From Photobacterium frigidiphilum (GTDB taxonomy: Bacteria; Pseudomonadota; Gammaproteobacteria; Enterobacterales; Vibrionaceae): DNA of 64,000 bases. The position numbers and the translations under genes were made by a program. Of this stretch, positions 8,513 to 17,343 are shown piece by piece (positions within the stretch are counted from its first letter, which is position 1; every line of letters starts with the position of its first letter). The notes under the pieces were generated by a model. That model was not told where the DNA came from. It searched no databases and saw only the letters and a program-made list of their open reading frames with translations. The stretch is from assembly GCF_003025615.1 (NCBI RefSeq), contig NZ_PYMJ01000029.1, positions 20,638 to 84,637 of the forward strand, given 5' to 3'.

Positions 8513-8741
8513 GCAAACCTGTCAGTGATAAATGTAGATAGACCTATATTAAGCGGTGTTGAGAGGAAGAAATACAACTATTTCACTAATGAGATTTGTA
8601 ATGTTTTGTGAACTTGCGCTCAGTTTATGGTTAAAGAGTCCGCATATAGCCACATGATAGCTGACAAACCTTTGCCACACGGGCTTATTTTGAATTAGAG
8701 TTGTGGCGTCTGAAGAACATAAACCTTAGAGGGGAAACCAA

Positions 8742-9014
8742 ATGAACAAGACTCAACTAATTGACCAGATCGCAGAAAAAGCAGATCTATCAAAAGCGCA
8801 AGCTAAGCTAGCTTTGGAATCAACTCTTGAGGGCATTACTGGCGCGCTTAAAGACGGCGATCAAGTTCAGCTAATTGGCTTTGGTACATTTAAAGTAAAT
8901 CACCGTGCTGCACGTACTGGTCGTAACCCACAGACTGGTCAAGAAATTCAAATTGCAGCAGCGAATGTTCCTGCATTTGTTTCCGGTAAAGCACTGAAAG
9001 ATGCACTGAAGTAA
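8742..9014 (+). CDS. hupA: DNA-binding protein HU-alpha
   Basis: 90 residues, the exact family length, with MNKTQLIDQIAEKADLSKAQ at the N-terminus and the DNA-arm signature around GFGTFKVNHRAARTGRNPQTG. HU bends and compacts DNA in the nucleoid. GAGGGG precedes the ATG. It sits between yjaG and a DUF1481 gene, as in enterics. Confidence 0.97.
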   Translation: MNKTQLIDQIAEKADLSKAQAKLALESTLEGITGALKDGDQVQLIGFGTFKVNHRAARTGRNPQTGQEIQIAAANVPAFVSGKALKDALK

Positions 9015-9022
9015 TCTATACT

Positions 9023-9057
9023 CCGCCAGGTAATATTATCTGGCGGTGTTTTCTTTT
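9023..9057 (+). terminator. terminator of hupA, overlapping the next gene's start region
   Basis: CCGCCAG (9023-9029) pairs perfectly with CTGGCGG (9040-9046), followed by TGTTTTCTTTT. The next ATG (9058) follows at once. Confidence 0.75.
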
Positions 9058-9756
9058 ATGAAGCTTTTAGTTCCTCTTTTTTCTTTCCTTCTTCTAACTG
9101 GCTGTGTGGCTAGTTCTGTTCCTGAAAACCCTATCGCACCTATTCAAACTATCTCTGGTGGTGAAATCACTGGCGATACGACATCACTCTATTGGTACTC
9201 TCACCGACAAAAGCGCGCGATTCAATTATCAGAAGTGTTAATCGGGGGCGATGCTAGTCAATATCAATCTGATTATCGTTGGCGTGAAGGCAAGTTGCGC
9301 GAGATGAAACGCCAGGGCACGCAATTACATGACGATGGATTAAAGTCGTTCACAATGCATGTGCGTTACGACACTGAAGGTAATGCTGTATTCCAGCGTT
9401 ATACGGTGGCAGATACAGTATTACCATTATCTGATGCTCAACTTACTGAATTAAAGATTCAAGCCAATACTGCGATTGATCTGGTGAAGAATCAAAATAA
9501 GCAAGGTAAGTCATTAATTCAGGGGCGATGGGCTGGCAGTCGTTTCATGCGCTGTGGTGACAATAGAGAGCTTGAAGTCGCTTTTCAGCCAACATTGTCA
9601 GATTCAATGTTGAAGCAAGTACAAGCACAATCCCAAGATGGCTTTATGGCAGTGAACGGTAAAATACAGAAGAAAGCGTTGATAGCAGAACAACTGTTGT
9701 TGTTAAAAGGTAATACTCAGCAGTGTATTTACCCACCGAAATTATTGGATGAGTAA
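9058..9756 (+). CDS. DUF1481 lipoprotein (YjaH family)
   Basis: 232 residues from ATG 9058. A lipoprotein signal peptide ends LLLTGC with the lipidated Cys at residue 16. The rest is soluble, without recognisable catalytic motifs. The position directly after hupA matches the enteric DUF1481/YjaH gene. Function unknown; presumably anchored in an envelope membrane. A GTG at 9046 in frame is an alternative start, but it lies inside the hupA terminator hairpin. Confidence 0.72.
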   Translation: MKLLVPLFSFLLLTGCVASSVPENPIAPIQTISGGEITGDTTSLYWYSHRQKRAIQLSEVLIGGDASQYQSDYRWREGKLREMKRQGTQLHDDGLKSFTMHVRYDTEGNAVFQRYTVADTVLPLSDAQLTELKIQANTAIDLVKNQNKQGKSLIQGRWAGSRFMRCGDNRELEVAFQPTLSDSMLKQVQAQSQDGFMAVNGKIQKKALIAEQLLLLKGNTQQCIYPPKLLDE

Positions 9757-9782
9757 TACTTAAATCTGTGGTTAAGAATCGA

Positions 9783-9818
9783 TAAAAAAAACGCGCTGAC
9801 ATATCAGCGCGTTTTTAT
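9783..9818. terminator. bidirectional terminator, DUF1481 gene / purD
   Basis: AAAACGCGCTGA pairs with TCAGCGCGTTTT around a four-base loop, with A and T runs on both sides. Confidence 0.9.
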
Positions 9819-9893
9819 TGATACAACGATGTGAATAATACCTAAGATGTTTACAGAAAATCACTCAGGTTTCATTCTGTACCGAGCATATAG

Positions 9894-11183
9894 CTATGCT
9901 TCTAGCTCGCGTGCAATCGCACGGTAGCCAATGTCATCACGGTGGAACATGCCATCCCATGATATTTGTTTAGTAAGCGCGTAGGCACGTTTCTGGGCGT
10001 CAGAAACGCTATCACCCATTGCTGTTGCACATAAAACACGGCCACCGTTAGTCACGATAGCGCCATTGTTACTGGCTGTACCGGCTTGGAATACTTTTTC
10101 ACCGGCAACGTCTTGTTGTGGAAGCCCTGAAATAATTGCGCCTTTTGCGTAATCGGCAGGGTAACCACCAGCGGCTAAAACAATCCCCATAGCGGCACGT
10201 GGATCCCACTTCGATTCAACGGTATCCAGTTTCTGGTCAATAGCTGCAAGGCATAATTCAACAAGATCAGACTGTAGGCGTAACATGATTGGTTGTGTTT
10301 CAGGATCACCAAAACGGCAGTTGTACTCAATCACTTTTGGTGTGCCATCGGCCATCACCATCAAACCTGCATATAAGAAGCCGGTATAAGGTGTGCCTTC
10401 TGCTGCCATACCGCGCACGGTTGGGTAGATAACCTCTTCCATGACACGATTATGAATCGCTTGGGTAACAACAGGTGCAGGAGAGTATGCGCCCATGCCA
10501 CCAGTGTTAGGGCCAGTATCGCCATTGCCGACACGTTTGTGATCTTGGCTGGTGGCCATAGGTAGTACATTTTTACCATCGACCATTACGATGAAACTTG
10601 CTTCTTCACCGTCGAGGAATTCTTCAATCACCACACGGTGACCAGCCTCGCCAAATGCATTGCCTGCAAGCATGTCGCGCACTGCGTTTTCTGCCTCTTG
10701 CAATGTCATCGCAACGATAACGCCTTTACCTGCTGCTAAGCCATCAGCTTTAACAACAATGGGGGCGCCTTTTTCTTGTAGATAAGCTAAAGCGGGCTCA
10801 ATTTCAGTGAAGTTCTGATATTCAGCGGTAGGGATGTCATGGCGAGCAAGAAAGTCTTTAGTAAATGCTTTTGAGCCTTCAAGCTGAGCAGCCGCTTGCG
10901 TTGGACCAAAAATAGCTAAACCTGCCGCACGGAACGCATCAACCACACCAATAACGAGTGGCGCTTCAGGACCAACAATGGTTAGGTCTATCGTATTTTC
11001 TTTAGCAAAAGCGACTAATGCCTCGATGTCTTCAACACCAATAGCAACATTTTCGACTTTAGGTTCAAGAGCAGTACCAGGATTACCTGGAGCAACGAAA
11101 ATAGTGTTTACGTCTGCAGATTGTGCCGTTTTCCACGCGAGTGCATGTTCACGACCACCATTACCAATAATAAGAACTTTCAT
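9894..11183 (-). CDS. purD: phosphoribosylamine-glycine ligase (GAR synthetase)
   Basis: 429 residues, full family length. The N-terminal motif VLIIGNGGREHALAWK, an ATP-grasp core (PIVVKADGLAAGKGV) and the signature RFGDPETQP are visible. It joins glycine to 5-phosphoribosylamine with ATP, the second step of purine synthesis. It is the second gene of purHD; the gap from purH is about 120 bases and shows no obvious terminator. Confidence 0.97.
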   Translation of the reverse strand: MKVLIIGNGGREHALAWKTAQSADVNTIFVAPGNPGTALEPKVENVAIGVEDIEALVAFAKENTIDLTIVGPEAPLVIGVVDAFRAAGLAIFGPTQAAAQLEGSKAFTKDFLARHDIPTAEYQNFTEIEPALAYLQEKGAPIVVKADGLAAGKGVIVAMTLQEAENAVRDMLAGNAFGEAGHRVVIEEFLDGEEASFIVMVDGKNVLPMATSQDHKRVGNGDTGPNTGGMGAYSPAPVVTQAIHNRVMEEVIYPTVRGMAAEGTPYTGFLYAGLMVMADGTPKVIEYNCRFGDPETQPIMLRLQSDLVELCLAAIDQKLDTVESKWDPRAAMGIVLAAGGYPADYAKGAIISGLPQQDVAGEKVFQAGTASNNGAIVTNGGRVLCATAMGDSVSDAQKRAYALTKQISWDGMFHRDDIGYRAIARELEA

Positions 11184-11305
11184 CGTAATTCTTCCCTAAT
11201 GTTCAATGTACTTACTAAATAGAGAAGCCCCTGATGTCAATCAGAGGCATAGTATTCGTTTAAACAGGTCAGCGAAATGCACTGGCCTTTTTTGCTATGT
11301 GCAAC

Positions 11306-12898
11306 TTAGTGGCGGAAGTGACGCATGCCAGTAAATAGCATTGCCATACCGTGTTCATCGGCTGCCGCGATAACTTCATTATCACGCATAGATCCACCCG
11401 GTTGGATAACACATTTAATACCAGCTTCAGCAGCGGCGTCTATGCCATCACGGAATGGGAAAAATGCATCCGATGCCATTACACAACCTTCAACTTGAAG
11501 GCCTTCGTCAGCAGCTTTAATACCTGCAATTTTTGCAGAGTAAACACGGCTCATTTGGCCAGCACCAACGCCAACAGTCATGTCACCTTTTGAGTAAACA
11601 ATCGCATTAGATTTTACGTATTTTGCTACTTTCCAGCAGAACAATGCGTCTTTTAACTCTTCAGCGGTTGGTTGACGTTTAGAAACTACTTTAAGATCGT
11701 CAGCTGAGACCATGCCTTGGTCACGGTCTTGAACTAATAGACCGCCATTAACGCGCTTAACGTCAAAGCCTGTGGTTTTAGTTGACCATTCACCGCACTC
11801 AAGTAGACGAAGGTTTTTCTTCGCAGCAATGATTTCAATCGCTTCTGCTGATACTGAAGGCGCAATGATGACTTCAACGAACTGACGTTCAGTGATAGCC
11901 GTTGCTGTTACCGTATCGAGTTCGCGGTTAAAAGCAATGATGCCACCAAAGGCTGATGTTGGGTCAGTTTGATAAGCACGGTTGTACGCTTCTTGAACGT
12001 CTTTACCAAGTGCTACACCACAAGGGTTAGCGTGTTTAACGATCACACATGCTGGCTCATCGAATTCTTTTACACACTCAAGGGCAGCGTCAGTATCGGC
12101 GATGTTGTTGTAAGAAAGTGCTTTGCCTTGAATTTGACGAGCAGTAGAGACTGACGCTTCTTCAGGGTTAGCTTCAACATAGAAAGCAGCAGCTTGGTGG
12201 CTGTTTTCGCCATAGCGCAGGTCTTGCTTCTTCTCGAACTGTTGGTTGAACGTGCGTGGGAATTTGCTCTTGTTTTCAGGAGAAGGAGCATCACCATACG
12301 ATGGCACCATAGTACCGAAGTAGTTAGCAATCATACCGTCGTAAGCGGCAGTATGTTCAAAGGCTGTAATTGCAAGATCAAAACGGGTTGCGTGAGTCAG
12401 CGAACCGTCATTTGTTGCCATTTCGGTTAATACGCGATCGTAGTCGTGCGCATTCACAATAATCGTTACGTCTTTGTGGTTCTTCGCAGCTGAACGCACC
12501 ATTGTTGGACCACCGATATCGATGTTCTCAACGGCATCTGCCAGTGTACAACCTTCTTTCGCCACTGTTTCAGCAAATGGGTATAGGTTAACAACAACCA
12601 TATCGATTGGTGCAATGCCATGTTCAGCCATGATGGCATCATCTTGACCACGACGACCAAGTACACCGCCGTGTACTTTAGGATGCAGTGTTTTTACACG
12701 ACCATCCATCATTTCTGGGAAGCCAGTATATTCAGAAACTTCAGTTACTTTGATATTCTTTTCTGCAAGTAGACGAGCAGTACCGCCAGTAGAAAGAATC
12801 TCTACGCCGCGGTTAGCAAGTGCTTGAGCGAATTCAACAATACCAGTTTTGTCTGACACGCTAATAAGCGCACGGTGAACAGGACGAGCGTTTTCCAT
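11306..12898 (-). CDS. purH: bifunctional AICAR formyltransferase / IMP cyclohydrolase
   Basis: 530 residues (529 in E. coli). The N-terminal MGS-like cyclohydrolase domain (ALISVSDKTGIVEFAQAL, STGGTARLL) spans about 1-200 and the AICAR transformylase domain follows (KHANPCGVA, SAFGGIIAFNREL, QMSRVYSAKIA). It catalyses the last two steps of IMP synthesis. Start chosen at 12898 (MENARPVHRAL, as in the family); the ATG at 12907 would abut the GAGAG ribosome-binding site. A PurR box lies upstream and a 13-bp inverted repeat lies in the leader. Confidence 0.97.
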   Translation of the reverse strand: MENARPVHRALISVSDKTGIVEFAQALANRGVEILSTGGTARLLAEKNIKVTEVSEYTGFPEMMDGRVKTLHPKVHGGVLGRRGQDDAIMAEHGIAPIDMVVVNLYPFAETVAKEGCTLADAVENIDIGGPTMVRSAAKNHKDVTIIVNAHDYDRVLTEMATNDGSLTHATRFDLAITAFEHTAAYDGMIANYFGTMVPSYGDAPSPENKSKFPRTFNQQFEKKQDLRYGENSHQAAAFYVEANPEEASVSTARQIQGKALSYNNIADTDAALECVKEFDEPACVIVKHANPCGVALGKDVQEAYNRAYQTDPTSAFGGIIAFNRELDTVTATAITERQFVEVIIAPSVSAEAIEIIAAKKNLRLLECGEWSTKTTGFDVKRVNGGLLVQDRDQGMVSADDLKVVSKRQPTAEELKDALFCWKVAKYVKSNAIVYSKGDMTVGVGAGQMSRVYSAKIAGIKAADEGLQVEGCVMASDAFFPFRDGIDAAAEAGIKCVIQPGGSMRDNEVIAAADEHGMAMLFTGMRHFRH

Positions 12899-12929
12899 TG
12901 CTACCATCTCTCTAAATACACGGTGAATA

Positions 12930-12979
12930 GGATATTTCCCAAAACAACTGCACGATGTCGGTAGTCTTGGGAAATATCC
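12930..12979 (-). promoter_or_regulatory. 13-bp inverted repeat in the purH leader
   Basis: GGATATTTCCCAA (12930-12942) is the exact reverse complement of TTGGGAAATATCC (12967-12979), with a 24-base loop. It lies about 30 bases upstream of the purH start and would form a strong hairpin in the leader mRNA. No T run follows, so it is not a typical terminator. Role unknown. Confidence 0.5.
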
Positions 12980-13059
12980 TCGGCTAAAATTGAAAAAGCC
13001 AAGCTTTCATTGAGCTGTAGAAGCATCTGTTGTGCGTATTTTACATTAATTTCGGAGTG

Positions 13060-13075
13060 ACGCAAACGTTTGCTC
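13060..13075. promoter_or_regulatory. PurR operator (PUR box) of purHD
   Basis: ACGCAAACGTTTGCTC differs from the PurR consensus palindrome ACGCAAACGTTTGCGT only in the last two bases. It lies about 160 bases upstream of purH, between purH and the divergent zntR gene. Confidence 0.85.
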
Positions 13076-13132
13076 TTGGCTGTTTACTCTCTTTAACCTT
13101 GCAAAATTACAGAAGCATAGCGGAGTTGATAT

Positions 13133-13558
13133 ATGTATTTGATTGGGCAGCTCGCAAAATTATGCGGGGTAAGTAACGATACACTGCGGTTTTATGAAAA
13201 AAATGGCTTAATGAAGCCCGCAGGGCGTAGCAATAGCGGTTATCGCTTATATAGTGAAGAAAACTTGTCGCGCATAAATTTTATTATTAGAGCGAAAGCA
13301 ATTGGATTGAGCCTAGATGAAATTCGAGAGTTATTGGGTATTCGACTAGAAGCCAGCCAGCATAGCTGCGCAGAGGTAAAAGCCATCACTCAAACGAAGT
13401 TGGATGAAGTTGATATGAAAATCGCAGAATTAACGCGAATTCGAGTCGCATTGAAGAAACTCAATGATGCCTGTTGTGGTCATGCTGACGATGATGCCAG
13501 CCATTGCTCTATCCTTGAGGCGCTTGATGAGCGAGACTGTTGCTCTACATTAGAGTAA
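13133..13558 (+). CDS. zntR: MerR-family regulator, ZntR-like
   Basis: 141 residues. The N-terminal MerR winged helix (MYLIGQLAKLCGVSNDTLRF, GYRLYSEENLSRI) is followed by a dimerisation helix and a metal-binding end LNDACCGHADDDASHCSILEAL. The CCG and downstream CS match the zinc-binding loop of ZntR. ZntR activates the zinc exporter zntA when zinc is high; no exporter gene is adjacent. GGAG precedes the ATG. Related CadR/PbrR-type sensors have similar loops, so lead or cadmium cannot be excluded. Confidence 0.8.
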   Translation: MYLIGQLAKLCGVSNDTLRFYEKNGLMKPAGRSNSGYRLYSEENLSRINFIIRAKAIGLSLDEIRELLGIRLEASQHSCAEVKAITQTKLDEVDMKIAELTRIRVALKKLNDACCGHADDDASHCSILEALDERDCCSTLE

Positions 13559-13592
13559 AGACATTATCGAGTACAAAGCGCGGCTTTTTCTA

Positions 13593-13799
13593 TTATTCTT
13601 CCTCGGAAGATGTCGCTTCTTTGGCATTGCCAATGACATCTTTGGTGGTATCACGGAAAAAGTGGCCGGTTGCACGGGTGACATCGCGGGTGGTATGGCC
13701 GATTTCGGTGAAGCCATCTTTAATCCCTTTCTTCTCTTGAGCTGAGCATCCTATTAAAAGTACGCTGCTTAATGTGATACACAAAAGTTGCTTTTTCAT
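13593..13799 (-). CDS. small lipoprotein of unknown function
   Basis: 68 residues. A lipoprotein signal ends VLLIGC with the Cys at residue 18. The mature part is short, charged and amphipathic (repeated T-R-D/T-K-D patterns, EATSSEEE tail). An AGG lies a few bases before the ATG. I do not recognise the family; entericidin-like size but no clear match. Its 3' end lies 34 bases from the zntR stop, converging. Confidence 0.6.
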   Translation of the reverse strand: MKKQLLCITLSSVLLIGCSAQEKKGIKDGFTEIGHTTRDVTRATGHFFRDTTKDVIGNAKEATSSEEE

Positions 13800-13971
13800 A
13801 TCGCCTCTTTTTGGTTCGTGAGATGAGTTAAATAAGATATTTTAATACGACGAACATTTCACTAAAAATTTAATGATTAACGTGATCTTACTTTTCCATA
13901 GGGGATAGCTTGGGTGTATAAACTGTGATAGCTTCAAAGTTAGTCAATAAAAATAAATGATAGGGAATATC

Positions 13972-14253
13972 ATGTTGAATGTTAATGAATATTTTGAAGG
14001 CCAAGTGAAATCAATCGGTTTTGAAGCTCAAGGCGATCGAGTGAGTGTTGGTGTTATGGCTGCTGGGGAATATACGTTTGGTACTGCTGCACCCGAGCGA
14101 ATGACTGTGGTTAAAGGCTCGATGGATGTGAAGCGACCTGGCCATGTAGAATGGGAAACATTCAATGCCGGGGATGATTTTGAAGTGCCTGGCGATTCGT
14201 CATTCGAGGTGAAAATCACGTCATCGACGGCATATCTGTGTGACTATCTTTAA
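13972..14253 (+). CDS. ppnP: pyrimidine/purine nucleoside phosphorylase
   Basis: 93 residues (94 in E. coli YaiE/PpnP). Alignable blocks are NEYFEGQVKSIGFEAQG, SVGVMAAGEYTFGTAAPERM, FEVPGDSSF and YLCDYL at the C-terminus. It is a small cupin that phosphorolyses a wide range of nucleosides to bases and ribose-1-phosphate. Start at 13972 with GGGA 5 bases upstream. Monocistronic with its own terminator. Confidence 0.92.
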   Translation: MLNVNEYFEGQVKSIGFEAQGDRVSVGVMAAGEYTFGTAAPERMTVVKGSMDVKRPGHVEWETFNAGDDFEVPGDSSFEVKITSSTAYLCDYL

Positions 14254-14300
14254 TTTCTGGTGCTATATCGACTAAGTATAATGCTTGGTATCGCATCATA

Positions 14301-14329
14301 AAAAGCTTCGTCTCTACGAAGCTTTTTTT
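14301..14329 (+). terminator. terminator of ppnP
   Basis: AAAAGCTTCGT and ACGAAGCTTTT pair around CTCT, followed by more T. Confidence 0.88.
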
Positions 14330-14378
14330 ATAGCCATTAAAAGGTAAATGGTTATAAGTTAATGTTATATATCTGATT

Positions 14379-15401
14379 TTAGGCGGAATCACGCTTCAAT
14401 AACGTCGGAGAAAGTATAATCCTTTGTGCTGAGCCTGTATTTTTCTTCATTCTTTCTAGTAAACGCAAACCTGCTTGCTGGCCGATTTCTTTAGCGGGTG
14501 AGGTAACAAAGGTTAACGATGGCTGAGTAAGCTCTGCTTCGGGTACATCATCAAAACCGATTAATGCCACTTGCTGACCAATGTAATTATCCTTACCAAC
14601 ACTACGATTCGCGCGGCGCACACCGTAAATAGCACCCAATGCTGTCGCTGGGCGGTGGCATAAAATGGCGGTAATTTTTGGCTGGTGGTTCAATAGGTGC
14701 TGCACAGCTTCAGCGGCTTCTTTTTGTGAATTGCCACATTCTAGCACCCAATCATTTTTGAAGGGCAAGCCGAATTGCATCAAGGTTGTACAATAGCCAC
14801 CAATGCGTTCTGCACGCGTTAATGAATCGCTGCTTCCACCCACATAGGCAATATGGCGATGTCCCTGTTCAATAAGATACTGGGTTGCCATTTTAGAGGC
14901 GTGGCTATTATCAGGGCCTATGTAATCAATATCAAACTCGACTGATGCACGAGCCACACACACTATCGGTACCTCGTGGGTCTCTGCCATGTCAATAATC
15001 GGTTGTGTAGAGCCCCTTACCGGGCTGAATACAATGCCTGCGACGCTTTGTTGCACCATTGATTGAACACATTTCAAAAGTTTATCTGGTGAGTCGCCAC
15101 ACTGGGCTAAAAATAGCATATAGCCGTGTTTTTCTAGCTCTTCGCTGATCCCTGCCGTAATTTCGGTATAAAAAGGATCCGTAATGTCACGCAGGATCAA
15201 GCCGATCAAATTCGATTGGTTTGATCGTAGGTTAGCCGCCGCCTTATTTCTCACATAGCCAAGCTCATCAATGGCCTTATTGACCTTTTTGATGGTGGAT
15301 TCAGATATCCTTCCTTTATGACCTAATACCAGTGACACGGTAGATACCGAGACCCCCGCGTATTCTGCAACATCAGTGATTTTTATTTTTCGAGGGCTCA
15401 T
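14379..15401 (-). CDS. malI: LacI-family repressor MalI
   Basis: 340 residues. The LacI helix-turn-helix lies at the N-terminus (ITDVAEYAGVSVSTVSLVLG, KGRISEST). A periplasmic-binding-like domain follows, with RAERIGGYCTTLMQFGLPF and DWVLECGNSQKEAAEAV, which closely match E. coli MalI. It represses malXY; the inducer is unknown. Start at ATG 15401, because the frame extension to 15410 begins with TTG. It is divergent from malX, and the shared region holds two palindromic operators, so autoregulation is likely. Confidence 0.92.
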   Translation of the reverse strand: MSPRKIKITDVAEYAGVSVSTVSLVLGHKGRISESTIKKVNKAIDELGYVRNKAAANLRSNQSNLIGLILRDITDPFYTEITAGISEELEKHGYMLFLAQCGDSPDKLLKCVQSMVQQSVAGIVFSPVRGSTQPIIDMAETHEVPIVCVARASVEFDIDYIGPDNSHASKMATQYLIEQGHRHIAYVGGSSDSLTRAERIGGYCTTLMQFGLPFKNDWVLECGNSQKEAAEAVQHLLNHQPKITAILCHRPATALGAIYGVRRANRSVGKDNYIGQQVALIGFDDVPEAELTQPSLTFVTSPAKEIGQQAGLRLLERMKKNTGSAQRIILSPTLLKRDSA

Positions 15402-15555
15402 TAACAACAACTTATGGAATTTATTAGCACGCCTTAGGGTGCATTATAACGAAGTAAAACGTTATATCTATTTAACCATAACCTTATCAGGATCACAGTT
15501 TACATAATGTGTTTTACGTCGCGGTATTTACGTGATCAAAGTATCAAAAATAGTT

Positions 15556-15571
15556 GGTAAAACGTTTTATC
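15556..15571. promoter_or_regulatory. MalI operator, distal
   Basis: GGTAAAACGTTTTATC, a near-perfect palindrome with the LacI-family centre AACGTT, matches the known MalI site form GATAAAACGTTTTATC at 15 of 16 bases. A weaker related half-site, AGTAAAACGTTATATC, lies at 15453-15468, near the malI start. Confidence 0.8.
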
Positions 15572-15644
15572 ATTATTTTAGTGAATGAGTAAAGCGCTGG
15601 CAAAGATGACTTATTAATCTATGTTGGCGTTTTTTTTAAATATT

Positions 15645-15672
15645 TTGATAAAACGTTTTATCACATTATACC
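15645..15672 (+). promoter_or_regulatory. malX promoter with embedded MalI operator
   Basis: A -35-like TTGATA (15645-15650) and a -10-like TATACC (15667-15672) flank a 16-base spacer. The perfect palindrome GATAAAACGTTTTATC (15647-15662) covers the -35 and most of the spacer, so bound MalI would block RNA polymerase. Confidence 0.72.
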
Positions 15673-15706
15673 TACAACGATAATAAAAGGTTAGAGGTAG
15701 CCAATC

Positions 15707-17278
15707 ATGTCTCAGATTTCCAAAAAAACGACACTATGGGAATTTTTCCAAAGTCTCGGTAAAACCTTCATGTTGCCAGTCGCATTGCTTGCGTTCTCCG
15801 GTATCTTGTTGGGTGTAGGCAGTTCATTGTCTAGCAGCGCAGTAAAAGAAAGTATGCCGTTGCTGGATAATATGGTGCTCCAGCTTATCTTCATGTGGAT
15901 GACAAAAATTGGCTTAGTTGCCTTCATTTATTTGCCTGTGATGTTTGCCGTTGCAATTCCATTAGGTTTGGCACGTGAAGAAAAAGGTGTTGCTGCATTT
16001 TCCGGTTTTGTCGGTTATGCCGCGTTAAATTTATCGATTAATTTCTACCTGACGGTGGCGAATGTATTGGGTAACCCTGAACAGGAAGCTGCATATGGTG
16101 TGAAGTCGATTATTGGTGTTGATTCAATTGATACTGGTATTCTAGGTGCGGTGATTGTCGGTATTATTGTTGCCAAACTGCATATACGTTTTTATACCTA
16201 TAAGATGCCTGATGCATTAGCATTTTTTGGTGGCGCCCGTTTTGTTCCTATTATTACTACTCTTGTTTTAGGCGTTGTCGGTTTAGCTGTTCCTCTTGTT
16301 TGGCCTTATTTTGCTGCTGGTATTAATGGTGTTGGCACGGCTATTTCTCATGCAGGTCCTTTTGGTCCGTTCTTATTTGGTACGGGTGAACGTCTATTAT
16401 TGCCTGTTGGTTTACACCATATTTTAGTGGCATTGGTTCGCTTCACTGAAGCGGGCGGTACGATGGATGTGTGTGGTGAGACCGTTAGCGGCGCTCTAAA
16501 TATTTTCTACTCTGAGTTATCTTGTTCAACCACCGATGGTTTCTCTCCTACGGCAACAGCGTTCTTGTCGCAAGGTAAAATGCCAACATTCTTAGGTGGC
16601 TTACCGGGCGCAGCACTTGCAATGTATCACTGTGCACGCCCTGAAAACCGCAGCAAGGTAAAAGCATTGTTGCTATCGGGTGTAGTGGCGTGTTGGGTTG
16701 GTGGTATTACTGAGCCGCTTGAATTCTTGTTCCTATTTGTTGCGCCTGTACTGTACTTCATTCATGCCATCTTAACGGGTTTCGGTTTCATGGTTATGGG
16801 GCTGCTAGATGTCACGATTGGTAATACCGATGGCAATATTATCGACTTCTTAATCTTTGGTGTACTGCAAGGTACAGCGACGAAGTGGTATGTGGTACCG
16901 GTTGTCGCGGCAATTTGGTTCGCGATGTACTACAGTATTTTCCGCTTCGCAATCACGCGCTTTAACCTTAAAACACCGGGTCGTGAAGTTGAAGTGCAAG
17001 ACGAGTTGGCAGCAGCTGTAACAGGCGATAAAAACTTGGGTTACAAAGGCGATATTATTTTAGCAGCACTGGGTGGTGCAGATAATATTCTAGCGTTAGA
17101 TAACTGTATTACTCGTCTGCGTATGTCGGTAAAAGATATGTCTTTAGTTAACGATGCTGTACTGAAAGCTAATGGTGCGCTAGGGGTCGTGAAGTTAGAT
17201 GAACATAATCTACAAGTGGTGATTGGACCGCAAGTTCATATGGTTAAAAATGAAATGCAAAGCTTAATGCCAGCATAA
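15707..17278 (+). CDS. malX: PTS maltose/glucose-type transporter, EIICB
   Basis: 523 residues (530 in E. coli). The N-terminal EIIC domain, about ten membrane segments, holds GTGERLLLPVGLHHILVAL and GGITEPLEFLFLFVAP. The C-terminal EIIB domain has the phosphorylated Cys467 in LDNCITRLR. It takes up and phosphorylates a sugar of the glucose/maltose class across the inner membrane; EIIA must come from elsewhere. It is first in malXY and opposite malI. An AGAGG precedes the ATG. Confidence 0.93.
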   Translation: MSQISKKTTLWEFFQSLGKTFMLPVALLAFSGILLGVGSSLSSSAVKESMPLLDNMVLQLIFMWMTKIGLVAFIYLPVMFAVAIPLGLAREEKGVAAFSGFVGYAALNLSINFYLTVANVLGNPEQEAAYGVKSIIGVDSIDTGILGAVIVGIIVAKLHIRFYTYKMPDALAFFGGARFVPIITTLVLGVVGLAVPLVWPYFAAGINGVGTAISHAGPFGPFLFGTGERLLLPVGLHHILVALVRFTEAGGTMDVCGETVSGALNIFYSELSCSTTDGFSPTATAFLSQGKMPTFLGGLPGAALAMYHCARPENRSKVKALLLSGVVACWVGGITEPLEFLFLFVAPVLYFIHAILTGFGFMVMGLLDVTIGNTDGNIIDFLIFGVLQGTATKWYVVPVVAAIWFAMYYSIFRFAITRFNLKTPGREVEVQDELAAAVTGDKNLGYKGDIILAALGGADNILALDNCITRLRMSVKDMSLVNDAVLKANGALGVVKLDEHNLQVVIGPQVHMVKNEMQSLMPA

Positions 17279-17295
17279 ACCCACCTACTTATATT

Positions 17296-17321
17296 ACGGG
17301 GAGCTTAGCTCCCCGTTTTTC
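17296..17321 (+). terminator. hairpin between malX and malY
   Basis: ACGGGGAGC pairs perfectly with GCTCCCCGT around TTA and is followed by T5. It lies inside the operon and would reduce malY expression relative to malX. Confidence 0.8.
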
Positions 17322-17343
17322 TTTTCCGAATTTGAGGTTTGTT

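Noticed and set aside
8500..8527. A perfect TAAGGAGG followed by ATG and a 5-codon ORF on the plus strand.
   Set aside because: It is the reverse complement of the first codons of the CNNM gene; it is most simply a coincidence of coding sequence.
13060..13075. The PUR box as an operator for zntR as well.
   Set aside because: It lies between the two genes, but zinc regulation by PurR is not expected; purH is the natural target.
15481..15555. A CRP site between malI and malX.
   Set aside because: Only weak half-sites (GTGATC, TCACA) are visible; no full TGTGA-N6-TCACA match.
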